Below, piece after piece: positions 32,590-42,847 of a stretch of 64,000 nt of DNA. The notes below the pieces were generated by a model, which was not told the DNA's origin, made no database searches, and was given only the letters and a program-made list of their open reading frames with translations. A program made the translations under genes and the position numbers. Source of the stretch: Phalacrocorax aristotelis (taxonomy: Eukaryota > Chordata > Aves > Suliformes > Phalacrocoracidae); the NCBI RefSeq assembly GCF_949628215.1, contig NW_027441314.1, positions 62,001-126,000 on the forward strand, read 5' to 3'. Positions within the stretch are counted from its first letter, which is position 1. Every line of letters begins with the position of its first letter.

Positions 32590-33212
32590 GTGAGGGAGGA
32601 AGGATCCCCCTTCATAGTCCGCAGCGGGCCAGGCCACCAACGTGCACCGCAGGGTCCGTACGCGTAACCCGGAGTTGGGTACGGGCGTGTAGGGCACGAG
32701 CGAGCTAGGCTACGTGCCGAGGAAGCCTCATCTCGTAAGAGCGGTGAGACACCCACGTATCCTCTTTAGGTGGAGGTCGGCCTAGAGTCTGGAGCTGCAG
32801 AAGAGGCAGGGAGGAGAGGAGGGGAAAGAAGCATCTGAACGGCTAAATTGTGCCAGCAGCGCTGAGAGCGAGAGTCGCGGTGAGTCCTGGGCCAGTGGGG
32901 CCCCGTTGCCTCTCTTGTGCGTCCTGGGCCCTCCCTGTCTCTCCCCCGGCCCCCTCTCTTTCCTTACCTGCTGCAAAATTTTATTTTTTCTTTTGGGCCC
33001 CCCCCGCACCTTCTTTCTCCATCTCGCTCTGAGTGGCTCCCTGCCTCCCCGTCTTTTTCAGTCCTCCCTCTCTCTGTCCTGTAGCCTGTGGCTCCTTTTT
33101 CTATCTCCGCCTCTCTCTGCCTGGCTCTGGCTCCGTTTTTTTATTCCTCCTGCTCTGTCCTGTAGCCTGTCGGTATTTTGTCTTTCTCTGGCCCTCTTGG
33201 TCTGACTCCCTG

Positions 33213-33768
33213 TGTTACCGAAAAACGCGGTAAAATCGGAAACGACTCCTCAACGCCAATTTAGTATTAAAGAGCAGGCATTTTTTATTCACGGCGCCGG
33301 ATGCACGGGGGATCGCTCCTCCTGGCGTGCGTACCTCATACCTTTCCCGTACAATTTGTAGATCAAAATTTTAGGTATTCATACATATTCATTATTGCCC
33401 TGTCTACTGATCGGTACAAACTTGCTCGTTCCGTATGTAAATCGCTGCGCAGGCTCGGTTGTCCTCTTCCGTTGTTCTCTTCTGAGTAGGTGGTATTACT
33501 TGGGTCGGTGGTGGTCTGTGAGTCGGTGGTCGCGATCTCCCCCTGCGTAAAGGAATTACCTTTTTACCTTCTTGGCTAGTTTTCTCAGTCCGCTCCACGA
33601 AACCGCGTTTTGTCATCCTTTTCTGACAGAAGCACATTGTCTGTTCTGTTGACATTAACGATCGCCTAGGGACTAAAATGCAGATCGACGGATGCGCTGA
33701 TTCGTACGCTCCATGTTCCCGTAATGGAACACTGTCTCTGGTTGGTTGATTTCATCGCTTTGGTTACA
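33213..33768 (-). mobile_element. 3' LTR of the provirus
   Basis: 556 bp, TGTTACC...GGTTACA ends; contains the AATAAA signal (written TTTATT on plus). Retains the segment with gggtcggtggtgg that the other LTR has lost in part. Confidence 0.92.
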
Positions 33769-33776
33769 TTTCCCCC
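33769..33776 (-). other. polypurine tract
   Basis: Minus-strand GGGGGAAA directly abuts the 3' LTR, the usual position for the plus-strand primer of retroviral reverse transcription. Confidence 0.75.
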
Positions 33777-33842
33777 GTATGGAAGTTCTGAAATAATAAT
33801 TTTCTCAATACTTCCATCCTAGATCAATAATATTCCACTATG

Positions 33843-34314
33843 TCAGTTTGGTGTTTGGTTCATCTTCTCAAAGTTTTCACTTGATTGTGGTCTCCAGGGT
33901 GTATGCAGGTCCCATTTTCTACGCAAAATTTTATTAATTTGTTGAACTACCTCTGCAAAAAAATGTGGTGCTCTATCAGAGGACATTCCCATTGGCACTC
34001 TAAATCTTGGTATTATTTCCTTCAGCAACGTCTTAACTACTACTCTAGCTTTGTCGGTGCAGCACGAGAAAGCTGCTGGCCATCTAGAAAATTTGTCAAT
34101 CAGCACTAACAAATACTGCTCTATCTATTTTGTCTGGGTAACTCAGAGAACTTAATTTGCTAATAATTTCCGGGAGAATTTTTTGTTTTGTTACTCCTAA
34201 AGGTGGTTTCCTTTGGTTCAGGGGATTATTTCTAGGACAGATTGGACACTTAGCTACTATGGGTTTAACTATTCTTGTCATGCCTACACACGCTACAGAT
34301 GTTTTTAAACTCAA
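33843..34314 (-). pseudogene. ERV integrase remnant
   Basis: Two overlapping frames. 34096-34314 holds the end of the zinc-binding domain (CPICPRNN, the CxxC half of HHCC). 33843-34112 holds the catalytic core with LIDKFSRW (first Asp), SSDRAPHF (second Asp) and an Asn/Glu in the third motif region (SSENFEKMN). A frameshift separates the two. The C-terminal domain is missing and the frame ends where env should begin. Confidence 0.85.
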
Positions 34315-34418
34315 AACCGTAGCATCTACACCCCAATGTGTTTGCTCATGCTTTTCTTTTCAAGTTCTGTCATAACTTGTGGGGTTGTTATTATTATTAC
34401 TTGTTTTTCTGGTGTTAT

Positions 34419-34967
34419 CTACCACCTCTCTGTGTTTTGTGATGTTTCCAATTGTTCTGCTAATTGCTCATCCAATTTATTATATCTCGGTTTCAACTTT
34501 GGAATTCTGATCTGTTTTACTGGTACTAGTGCAAGGATACCTTGCTCTGCAGTCCTCTTTGCAGCTTTATCTGTCAATCGTTTGCTTATGTTTACAGCCG
34601 TCTGGCCGAATTGATGAGCTTTGCAACGCTTTACCGCCACTTCTTTTGGTTTCTGCACATCTTCCGGAAGTTGGAGATTGTCGTCTTTATGCTGTATTGA
34701 TGATTCTTGGGCTGATGGCAGTCCTTTCTCCTTCCCAATAGCTCCATGATCGTGGATCACACCAAATGCACGTTTGGAATCAGTCTAGATATTTATCCTT
34801 TGTCCTTCTGCCATTCGCAGAGCTCGCTTCAATGCTACCAATGCTGCTTTCTGTGCTGAGGTGTTTGCAGGCAGCACCCCTGACTCCGTTCCCTCGGCGG
34901 CGATAACGACAGCATATCCGGCCATTCGCTTCTCTTCTCGCCCAGAGCTTCTTCCATCTGTAAACAA
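34419..34967 (-). pseudogene. ERV RNase H remnant
   Basis: 34785-34967 starts FTDGRSSGREEK (first catalytic Asp in TDG) but the usual Glu position in the QKAALVAL segment is Ala. A stop codon at 34785-34787 falls just before TDSKRAF. 34419-34760 continues with the CKAHQFGQT segment (His region) and runs into the integrase N-terminus. Inactive as it stands. Confidence 0.82.
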
Positions 34968-34974
34968 CTCCAGA

Positions 34975-36450
34975 TCAGGATTTTCCCAGAGGTTTGTGTC
35001 TCAGGTCTGGTCTGCTGGAATAGACTTGTTCAATAGTTAGCAAGCGATCGTGTTCGAAATTGTCCGTAAGGTTTTCTGTTGTTAAAAACGTAGCAGGATT
35101 CAGTATAGCAGTAGTCTTCGATTCCACATCGTCTTGTTCTAACAGAACAACTTGATATTTCAACATTCTGCTAAGGGATAGCCAACGACCCCCCTTTTGT
35201 CCTAAAACAGTCACCGCTATGTGCGGGACACATACTGTCATCTTCTGTCCCATTGTTAACTTTGGGGCTTCCTGGATCGGCAGCGCTGTTGTTGCTACTG
35301 CCCGTAAACACCTAGGCCGTCTTTTACTCACGTGGTCGAGTTGTTTGGAGAAGTAGCCCACAGGTCTCTTCCAGGTTCCCAGTCGCTGTGTCAGCACTCC
35401 AAGGGCTAAATGTTGTCTTTCGTGGACAAACAACTCAAAAGGTTTAGCGAAATCAGGTAGGCCTAATGCAGGGGCCATCATCGAGGCTCTTTTCAGTTCT
35501 TTGAATGCCGCTTGGCATTCGGGCGTCCGGGTTAAATATTTATCCTTTGATTCTTTCAATGCCTCATATAATGGTTTTACATAGAGTCTGTAGTTCAGAA
35601 TCCAGAGCTGACGCCATTTCACTATTTTCAGAAAAGCTCTCAATTCCTTCGGGCCGCTAGGTTTGGGAATTTGACAAATAGTTTCTTTCTTTTCACTTTC
35701 TAATTGTCTTTGAGATATTTCAAATCCTAAATAAATGGCTGCTGCTTCTCCTATTTGGGTTTTGTTTCTGGAAACTCTGCATCTTCCTTGGCCCAGAAAA
35801 TTTAAAAATTTCAAAACATTATTCTTTACTTTCTGCCACTATCAGAATGTCACCTGCATTCTGTAACAATATGCCTCTCCCTGGGTTCTGTTTTTTCTAT
35901 ACATTTCTACATTTCTAATTTTTTTCTTGCCAGCTGAGTCCCAAATATCGTAGGACTAATTTTAAATCCTTGTGTAAGTACGGTCCATGTTAGCTGTGTC
36001 TTTCATTCTGTGGTGGGGCTTTCCCATTCCAAAGCAAATAGGCTTTGACTTTTTATGCCTGGAGGTATGCAAAAGAAGGCATCCTTCAAATCTAGCACAG
36101 TAAACCATTTATGCTCCTCCTTTAAAAGAGGTCAGTAAAGTGTATGGATTAGCTACTACCGGATGTATGTCTTGGGCCACCTGATATATAGCCCTTAAAT
36201 GGTGAACTAGCTAATACTCTTTGCCTCTAGATTTCTTTACTGGCGACACAGGAGTACTATATTCTGATTCACATTCCACTAAAAGCTCATATTCTGAAAA
36301 ATTTTATAATTAACTTCTCTAATCCTTCTTGAGCCTCTCGCTTAATAGGGTATTGTTTTTGTCTTACCGGCTTGGCTCCAGGCTTTAAGGTTACTTTTAC
36401 CGGCTCTGCCCACTTAGATCGCTCCGGAGCTCCGCTCGCTCAAACCAAAG
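34975..36450 (-). pseudogene. ERV reverse transcriptase remnant
   Basis: 34975-35814 is open (279 codons) and covers palm end, thumb and connection (IYLGFEIS, PKPSGPKELRAFL, LGLPDFAKPF). Upstream, 35815-36450 holds fingers and palm pieces in several frames with stops (for example IHPVVANPYTLLTSF near 36160). The catalytic YxDD position reads NAGD (35849-35860), so the first catalytic Asp of the pair and the Tyr are lost. Confidence 0.88.
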
Positions 36451-36699
36451 GATAATTACTACGTTTTCCACTTCTTCGGGAACCTGTTCCTCCCTGGAGG
36501 AATCCTGTAACATAAACGCTCTCGCCTCTGTGGCTTTTGATTCTGGTATTAGTAATTTAATCTCTCCATCTTTAAAAGTTACTTGAGCATCTAATTTACT
36601 TAATAGATCTCATCATAACAGAGGCAGTGGACATTCAGGCATATACAGAAATTGGTGAGTTGCCCATTGCTTCTCCAATTTAAACTTTAATGGCTCTGA

Positions 36700-36840
36700 G
36701 AGGGGCTAATTTTTCTTTGCCCTGTCGCACTAACAACACCTACGGATTTATGATTAAATTTCTCTTTACGTGTATTCAATACCAAAGAAGTGGCTCCCGT
36801 ATCTACCAAAAATTCTATTTCTTCATTCCCTAGCTTCAGT
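36700..36840 (-). pseudogene. ERV aspartic protease remnant
   Basis: The frame LKLGNEEIEFLVDTGATSLV carries the catalytic DTGA (36792-36803). It follows the capsid frame by about 20 bp in a different frame. A stop interrupts the domain soon after SPSQSH. Confidence 0.82.
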
Positions 36841-36856
36841 GTAACCAGGTGTTCAG

Positions 36857-37362
36857 CTAGGGTTGATTCCCCTGGTCTCCTTCATGCCAAGCTACTTCAA
36901 GCATTTTACCCAGATCTCTGGATTTGGGTTCTTCTAGCTTCTGAAGGTTTCTTCTCCCCCCCCCACTATCTGGGGCTGATTGTCTTATGAATATAGAGAC
37001 CAACTGAATTGCTTTTTCTGGTTTTTCTGCGTTCAAATGAGTATATTTTCTGGCAGTCACCTTCAGTCTTTCCATAAAGGCTGAAGGGGACTCCTTTAAT
37101 TCTTGTCTCGCTTCATAAATTTTGACCCATTTATTGCTTTTGGCATTGCATGTCTTACTCCAAATAAAATCTCTCTCTGACATCTAGTCAACATTCCCCT
37201 GGGTCCTGGCTGATTAGGGTCCCACTCGGGATTTGTAGATGGAAAATTCTTATTAATTGTTCTCTGTAAATTCCTGTTAGCATGTGCTCCCTGCACCTGC
37301 CTTCTGGCTGTATTCAATACTATTTTCTTGTCAGTTCCATCAAGTGAAGTATCCAGTATCAC
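36857..37362 (-). pseudogene. ERV gag capsid remnant
   Basis: Two frames: 37096-37362 (FPSTNPEWDPNQPGPRG) and 36857-37183 (YEARQELKESPSAFMERL), joined by a frameshift in their overlap. Together they resemble gammaretroviral-type capsid. No CCHC zinc knuckle is seen before the protease, so nucleocapsid appears deleted. Confidence 0.8.
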
Positions 37363-37487
37363 AAGTAGAGCAACACTTCAAGTTCTCACCACATTTTCCT
37401 CTCTCCAAAAACATTGCCGTAGAATCCTGTGGACGTATCTCACGCTGTTTCTGCCACGCTGGATGATTCCACAGTGTAAAGAACAAA

Positions 37488-37748
37488 TCAACATATGCCA
37501 CTTCTTCCCATTTGCCTTCCCTTTTTACAAAACAACATTAATTGCAAGATGGTACGATATTGCAATGTCTCATGTTCTGGCCATTTGTGCCCCCCTTCCA
37601 ATTGATACGTTGGCCACCAATGATTGCAATATTCAATTAATGGTTTCCGAGTTAGTAGGTCACCGCCCCCGATGTCTTTCCAGTGCTTCAAAATACATCC
37701 CAAAGGTGTTCTCTGTGGGATAGGTTTCTTACTCAGAAATGCTCCCAT
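37488..37748 (-). pseudogene. ERV gag matrix remnant
   Basis: Begins MGAFLSKK at 37748; Gly2 is the expected myristoylation residue. It continues PLGCILKHWKDIGG and WPTYQLEGGHKWPEH. The frame is open upstream for a further 27 codons, so the MGAF start is chosen for its Gly2. It stops at 37488 before capsid. Confidence 0.75.
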
Positions 37749-37945
37749 CTCCCAGTCAACTAGTAGTTGTGATTGTGCGCTATCGCAAATAGTAGTCAGA
37801 GGGACTCCAACCCCCGTTAGAGGTCTCACTGGAAATCCGCCACTGGGATCTGTAGCGCCCTGCTAGATATCCCTGGAGACTTCAACCCCCTGTTGAAGAC
37901 CCCCCTACCCTCGGGTCCCGCTCCACAGGCTTTTGCCTAGCAGAG

Positions 37946-37952
37946 ACTTACC
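37946..37952 (-). promoter_or_regulatory. leader splice donor GGTAAGT
   Basis: Perfect donor consensus in the leader between PBS and gag, the usual place for the subgenomic mRNA donor. Confidence 0.5.
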
Positions 37953-38229
37953 AACCGAGGTACCTCTTGGCCCCAACCCTGCGTGGCTTTCGCCACGCCT
38001 TACGGGCAGGCCCGTGGGACTCAAACCCACTATCCTATCCTATGTGGGAAGCTAACCCCACGTATTATTCTACCTAAGTTTCTTCTTAAAAGAATGCCTT
38101 GTTTACTTCAGTCCAAGGGATCTTGCTCAGAATTCTCTGGCCTGGGGATCGGAAGCTCTCCCCGAGAATTCCTTGGGGCTGGCTGCAGGTCCCACGGTCC
38201 CGCGGATCCGTCGAGATTCAAAAGCAGGG

Positions 38230-38247
38230 TCCCATCTGGGGTGCCAA
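38230..38247 (-). promoter_or_regulatory. primer binding site, tRNA-Arg(CCU)-like
   Basis: The plus strand reads GTCCCATCTGGGGTGCCA, four bases from the LTR. This matches, from memory, the 3' end plus CCA of vertebrate tRNA-Arg(CCU); database comparison would confirm. Confidence 0.6.
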
Positions 38248-38251
38248 AACT

Positions 38252-38778
38252 GTTACCGAAAAACGCGGTAAAATCAGAAATATCTATTCAACACAAATCT
38301 AGTATTAAAGAGCAGGCATTCTTTATTCACAGTGCCAGACGCACGGGGGATCGCTCCTCCTGGCGTGCGTACCTCACGCACCTTTCCCGTACAATTTGTA
38401 GATCAAAATTTTAGGTATTCATACATAGTCATTATTGCCCTGTCTACTGATCGGTACAAACTTGCTCGTTCCGTATGTAAATCGCTGCGCAGGCTCGGTG
38501 GTGGTCCGTGAGTCGGTGGTCGCGATCTCCCCCTGCCAGAATTGCCTTTTGCCTTCTTGGCTCTTAATCTTGGCGGTCTTGGCTAGTTTGCTCAGTCCGC
38601 TCCACGAAAGCGCGTTTTGTCATCCTTTTCTGACAGAAGCACGTTGTCTGTTGTTCTGTTGACGTTAACGATCGCCTAGGGACTAAAATGCAGATCGACA
38701 GACACACCGATTCGTACGCTCCACGTTCCCGTAATGGAACACCGTCTCTGGTTGGTTGATTTCATCGCTTTGGTTACA
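38252..38778 (-). mobile_element. 5' LTR of the provirus
   Basis: 527 bp with the same termini as the 3' LTR. It has lost about 50 bp near 38498 and gained about 25 bp near 38560 relative to it, with many substitutions in the first 110 bp. Confidence 0.92.
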
Positions 38779-40310
38779 CCTGTTCCTGTTGTTCAGTTTC
38801 TTCTTTTTTGGCTTTGTTTGATTCTCTCTGTGATTCTGTTTTTCTCTGCCTCGCTTTTCCCAGCTCCCCGTCCCTCACTTTGAATGCCCGTTATCCTTCA
38901 GCAGCTCACTCTCCCTTGGTTGCCATCCCCGTTTCTGAATTCCTCCTGCTTTGCCACGTAGCCCGTGACTTTTTTCTTAATCTCTCTCTGTCTGCCTCAA
39001 CGCTCCCGCCGCGCTTTTTAATTCGTCTGCTCTGTACCCTGCTACTGTTCTTGCCTTTCTGAGTTCTTCTCTGTCCAGCTCCCTTTCCCTGTTCATGAAT
39101 TCGTGTTCTTCCTGCACCCGCCGCTGTTCCCTGTGATCTCCGTCTCTCTCTGTCCAGCTCCCTGTCCCTAGGTTTTAATTCCTGCCTCTGCCCGCTGTAG
39201 CCCGTCTAGATGTTTCTCTCGGCCTCTCTCTCTGTCCGGCTCCCTCTCTCTGTGTTCTAATTCCACGTTCTCTGTCACGTAGACCCGTGCTATTTGTTTG
39301 TCCTCATCTCTCTCTGTCCAGCTCCTTGCTGCTATGTTTTCTTTCTTCCCTCTCTCTGTCTTTGTAGCCCGTTGCTGTTGTTGTGTTTTTGGTTTTTTTT
39401 TTTTTTCCCACTTGTTTCTTCGTTTGTCTCTGTCTGCCTCCCAGTGCCTGATCTTTAATTCCTCCTTCCCTGTTGGGCCGCTGTTCCTTTTTTCCATTCT
39501 ACGTTGTGTTCTCTTTGGTCTCCTGTTCTTATTCATCGGTTCCCTCCTCGCCGCCCTGTGGCTTGTCCCCATTTTAGTGCTGCCTCTCTCTCCCTCTCTC
39601 TGGCTTCTTGCCCCTGTTTTTAAAATTCCTCCCTCTCTTCTCTCTTCCCTGTTGGCCGTGTGATCGTCAGCCTTTCTCCACCTCTTTCTGCCCAGCTCTC
39701 TGTGTCTATCCATTAATTCTTCCCTCTCTGCCCTGTAGCCTGTAGCTTTTGTCCTTTCTCCATCTTGCTGTCTCTGGCTTCCCCGTGACCCTGTTTTAGA
39801 ATTGTTTCTCTCTTCTTTCTGTACGCATTGTGATTCCTTTTGCTCCCCATCTCCCTTTGTTTTGGGTGTTGTTTTGTTGTTGTTTTTCTGGCTCCCTGTC
39901 CCTAATTCTTAATTCTCTGCCTTCTCGTGCTCTGTACCACGTAGCCCCGTGGTTTGTTTTGTGGTGTTCCCTCCCCGGCCCCTTCCCTCTGTCGTTGGCT
40001 GTCTCGGCTCCCTGTCCCCGTGGCTTCATTCTTCCCTTTCTGCCCTGTTCTTGTCGCTTATCTTGTCTTTCTCCATCGCGCTCGGTCCAGCTTCCTGCCC
40101 CTATTCTTCTTTCCTCCCTCGCTGTCGTGCTGCCTGCCCCAGGTTCTTTGTGCGTCTCCAGCCTGCTCCTCTTCCTTCTTTGTTGGTCTGTGTCCTGCTC
40201 TTCCCTCTTTCTGCTGCCTCTCTTCCCCTCTCTCTGCTGCTTTTATCTCCACCTCCGTCAGGCTCCCTGTCCTTCTCTGGCTGTCCTGTTCCCTGCCTCG
40301 TGCCTTCTCA
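38779..40310 (+). repeat. pyrimidine-rich degenerate minisatellite (B2)
   Basis: Same composition and order as 28643-30180. Confidence 0.8.
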
Positions 40311-41331
40311 CTACACGCACACACGTCCCCCCCGCCCCGTCCAGCCGGATGCCGCTCTTCTCTCCTCTCCTCCTACTGTCCCGTGCCCTGCTCCTCACCT
40401 TTGGTGGCCTCCCCCTCTGCCCAGCAGCCCGTCGCCCCAGGAGCCAGGCGACGGACGGTCCGTTCCCTGCCAAACCGGGACAAGCGCGTGCCGTGGCTTA
40501 GCCCCAGCTGGCTATTCTGCACCAGGGAGCTGCTTGCTCACTCCACCCTCAGTGGGCTGGGGGAGAGAGCTGGAAGGGTAAGAGTGAGAAAAATCATGGG
40601 TTGAGATCAAGGCTGTTTAATAGGTAAAGCAAAAGCTGTGCGTGGAAGCAAAGCAAGGAATTAATTCGCTCCTCCTTTTCGGCGGGCAGGTGTTGAGCCA
40701 CCTCTGGGAAAGCAGGGCTCTGTCATGTGTAACGGTTACTTAGGGAGAGAAATGCCGTAGCCCCCGCCCTCCCTTTCCCCCGCCCCCCAAGGACTCCCCC
40801 TTCTTCCCCCAGCTGCGTGTGCTGAGCATGATGTCAAATGGTATGGAATATCCCTTTGGTCAGTTAGCTGGGAAAGCTTTCCCAGCTGTGTCCTCTCCCA
40901 GCCTACCTGCTGGTGGGGCACTGAGAGAACCAGAAGAGGCCCTGACTGTGGAAGCAGTGCTCAGCAAGAACCAAAACATCTCTACATTATTAACGGTGTT
41001 TTGAGCATAAATCCAAAACGTATCCCTTCCTAGCTACTGTGGAGAAAATGAGCACTATCGCAGCCAACACCAGCTCCGTGCGGCTGCGGCAACGGCGGCC
41101 GAGGTGGCCTTGGGGCAGGGGGGGAGCGTTGGGGACCCTGACCCACGAATGGCTCCTGGGACTTGTTACGTGCGCGCCTGCACAAACACCTGCCCTCTCC
41201 TTTGCCCTCAGGGCTGCGTTTGCGCTGCCTTTGCGTGGGGCAAGGGGCTGTGATGGAGCCCAGGGGAGGAGGTGGTGCACTGTGGGGGTGAGGGGAGGGG
41301 GCCCCCCGTTGCTGCTGCGCCTCAGCTGATG

Positions 41332-42194
41332 GTGGGGTCTGGATGGAGGAGCCCCAGGTGCGGGCGGTGGGGCTGACGGTGCCGGCTCCTCCCTGGAAAA
41401 GGGGTGGTGCCCTGCTCCGGGGGGCCAGTGTGAGCCGAGGGCGGAGCGGAGCTGTGGCCGAGCGTCAGCGGGCTGCGACTGTAGCGAGGGAGGAGGTGAG
41501 CGGGGGCTGGGTGGTGGAGCGCTGCGTCCCGGGTCAAGCCCCGAGGAGGGCTGCGGCGGGGCAGCGCCGGGTCGGAGCGGGCGGTGGGGAGAGCGAGGCT
41601 GTGCTGAGGGCTCGGTGGGGCTTCCGGGTGCATCGGCGGCCGGGACGGTGGCCCGCAGGGTCCGAGAGCGGGGAGGGCGGGCTGGCGGCGTGCCGGGAGC
41701 TGTGGTGGTGCGCCTGGAGGCTGGCCGTGCGGCCGTGTTGTGGCGCAGAGCATGCCGGGAGGTGTAGTCCTTGCGGCGTGCGGCTGCCGGGCGGCCGTGT
41801 TGTGCCGCAGAGCATGCCGGGAGGTGTAGTCCTTGCGGCGCGCAGCTGCCGGGCGGCCGTGTTGTGGCGCAGAGCATGCCGGGAGGTGTAGTCCTTGCGG
41901 CGCGCGGCTGCCGGGCGGCCGTGTTGTGGCGCAGAGCATGCCGGGAGGTGTAGTCCTTGCGGCGCGCGGCTGCCGGGCGGCCGTGTTGTGCCGCAGAGCG
42001 TGCCGGGAGGTGTAGTCCTGGCGCAGTGGCTGCCGGCCCTGTCACGTGGTTCGCCGGGGCGTGGCAGGAGGCGCGGTCTTCCGGCGCTCGGGTGCCGGGC
42101 GGCCGTGCCGCGTACGGTAGGCGCGGTGTATTTTTGGGGTTGGATTCGTGTTGATTTCTGGGGGCTTGCGGGTGCGGCCGCTCCCCGAGAAGCG
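41332..42194 (+). promoter_or_regulatory. B2 CpG-island promoter and first exon
   Basis: Same elements as the B1 promoter, with the enlarged 62-bp array; donor GAAGCG|gtgagttcc at 42195. It lies 1.8 kb upstream of the exon candidates at 43655-44330 and could drive them. Confidence 0.5.
41728..42021 (-). repeat. 62-bp tandem repeat, 5 units, ZNF143/THAP11-type sites (B2)
   Basis: Sites at 41750-41768, 41812-41830, 41874-41892, 41936-41954 and 41998-42016, the last with A-to-G in ATGC. B1 has three, so the array gained or lost two units since B1/B2 split. Confidence 0.88.
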
Positions 42195-42577
42195 GTGAGT
42201 TCCCCGGGAGCTGACAGAAGGGAAGAGGGAAAGGAGGAGGACCTTTTCCCCGTGCCCAGGGCGCAGATGATGGCCGCCTCCCCGGCTCGCCGGAGCTCCC
42301 GCTCAGCCTCCCGCTCAGCCTCCCCTTGCCCCGTGCGCCTGCCCCCAGCCCCGGCACCTCCCCTGAAGCGTGCCGCGTAGCCCTTGGCCGCCCCCAGGCC
42401 CTGTCGTGAAGGCAGCGAGCCGGCCCTCAAGCGCACTGGATTCCCCCTCGGCGCAGGGGCCTGTAGCAGTAGCGCGGGCAAGGGGCGGTGTGTCCGGAAG
42501 CCCCTGCGCAAGGAGGGGCTTTGGTCAGGGTCGATGGACGGTAATGACGGTCGCTGTTTCTTCTTTCCCTCTCCCAG

Positions 42578-42769
42578 AGACCGTGCTGAGGACGTGGTTG
42601 TCTGTCCTTCCCCCGGGGACGCCGTCGACTGCGGCCGTCTCAGGCTTGCGTGGCTTCTCTCTGCCCAGCTTTGCCATCCTCGCGGCGCCGGGGCGAAAAG
42701 GGACACACAGAGCCCTTCCCGGCTGTGGACAGGAGCTGCCTCGGCTGAAGCTGGAGACGCCAACGAAAG
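42578..42769 (+). CDS. candidate 192-nt exon, phase 1-1 (B2)
   Basis: As at 32320-32511, with a Gly/Ser change (CCC GGC to CCC AGC). Phases allow 192-nt exon, 24-nt microexon (42824-42847), then 44014-44132 and 44223 onward as one frame ending TAG at 44328-44330. Confidence 0.35.
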
Positions 42770-42823
42770 GTAAAGCAGAAGAAACTGAAGGCGCTCTGGC
42801 TGCCAGCTGCCTTCCTGCTGCAG

Positions 42824-42847
42824 GCAAGAGAGAGCCTGTCCATGCAG
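42824..42847 (+). CDS. candidate 24-nt microexon (B2)
   Basis: Encodes KREPVHA in phase 1-1; differs from B1 by one base. Confidence 0.28.

Larger units (their letters stand above)
28643..33212 (+). repeat. B unit, copy B1 (4.57 kb)
   Basis: Matches 38779-43388 (B2) with a shift of about +10132, increasing to +10258 after the 62-bp repeat array because B2 has two more units. Contents in order: pyrimidine-rich minisatellite, spacer, CpG promoter, 62-bp repeats, exon candidates, and a second pyrimidine-rich stretch that ends at the ERV insertion point. Confidence 0.92.
33213..38778 (-). mobile_element. class I (gamma-like) endogenous retrovirus, env-less and broken
   Basis: 5566-bp provirus in minus orientation, flanked by CCTG duplications (33209-33212 and 38779-38782). 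Order in the retroviral sense: 5' LTR, PBS, leader with splice donor, gag (MA, CA), protease, RT, RNase H, integrase core, polypurine tract, 3' LTR. Nothing resembling env is present: only about 75 bp separate the integrase core from the polypurine tract. Gag and pol are split by frameshifts and stops. The two LTRs differ at many bases and by indels, so the insertion is much older than the duplication of the surrounding unit. Confidence 0.93.
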
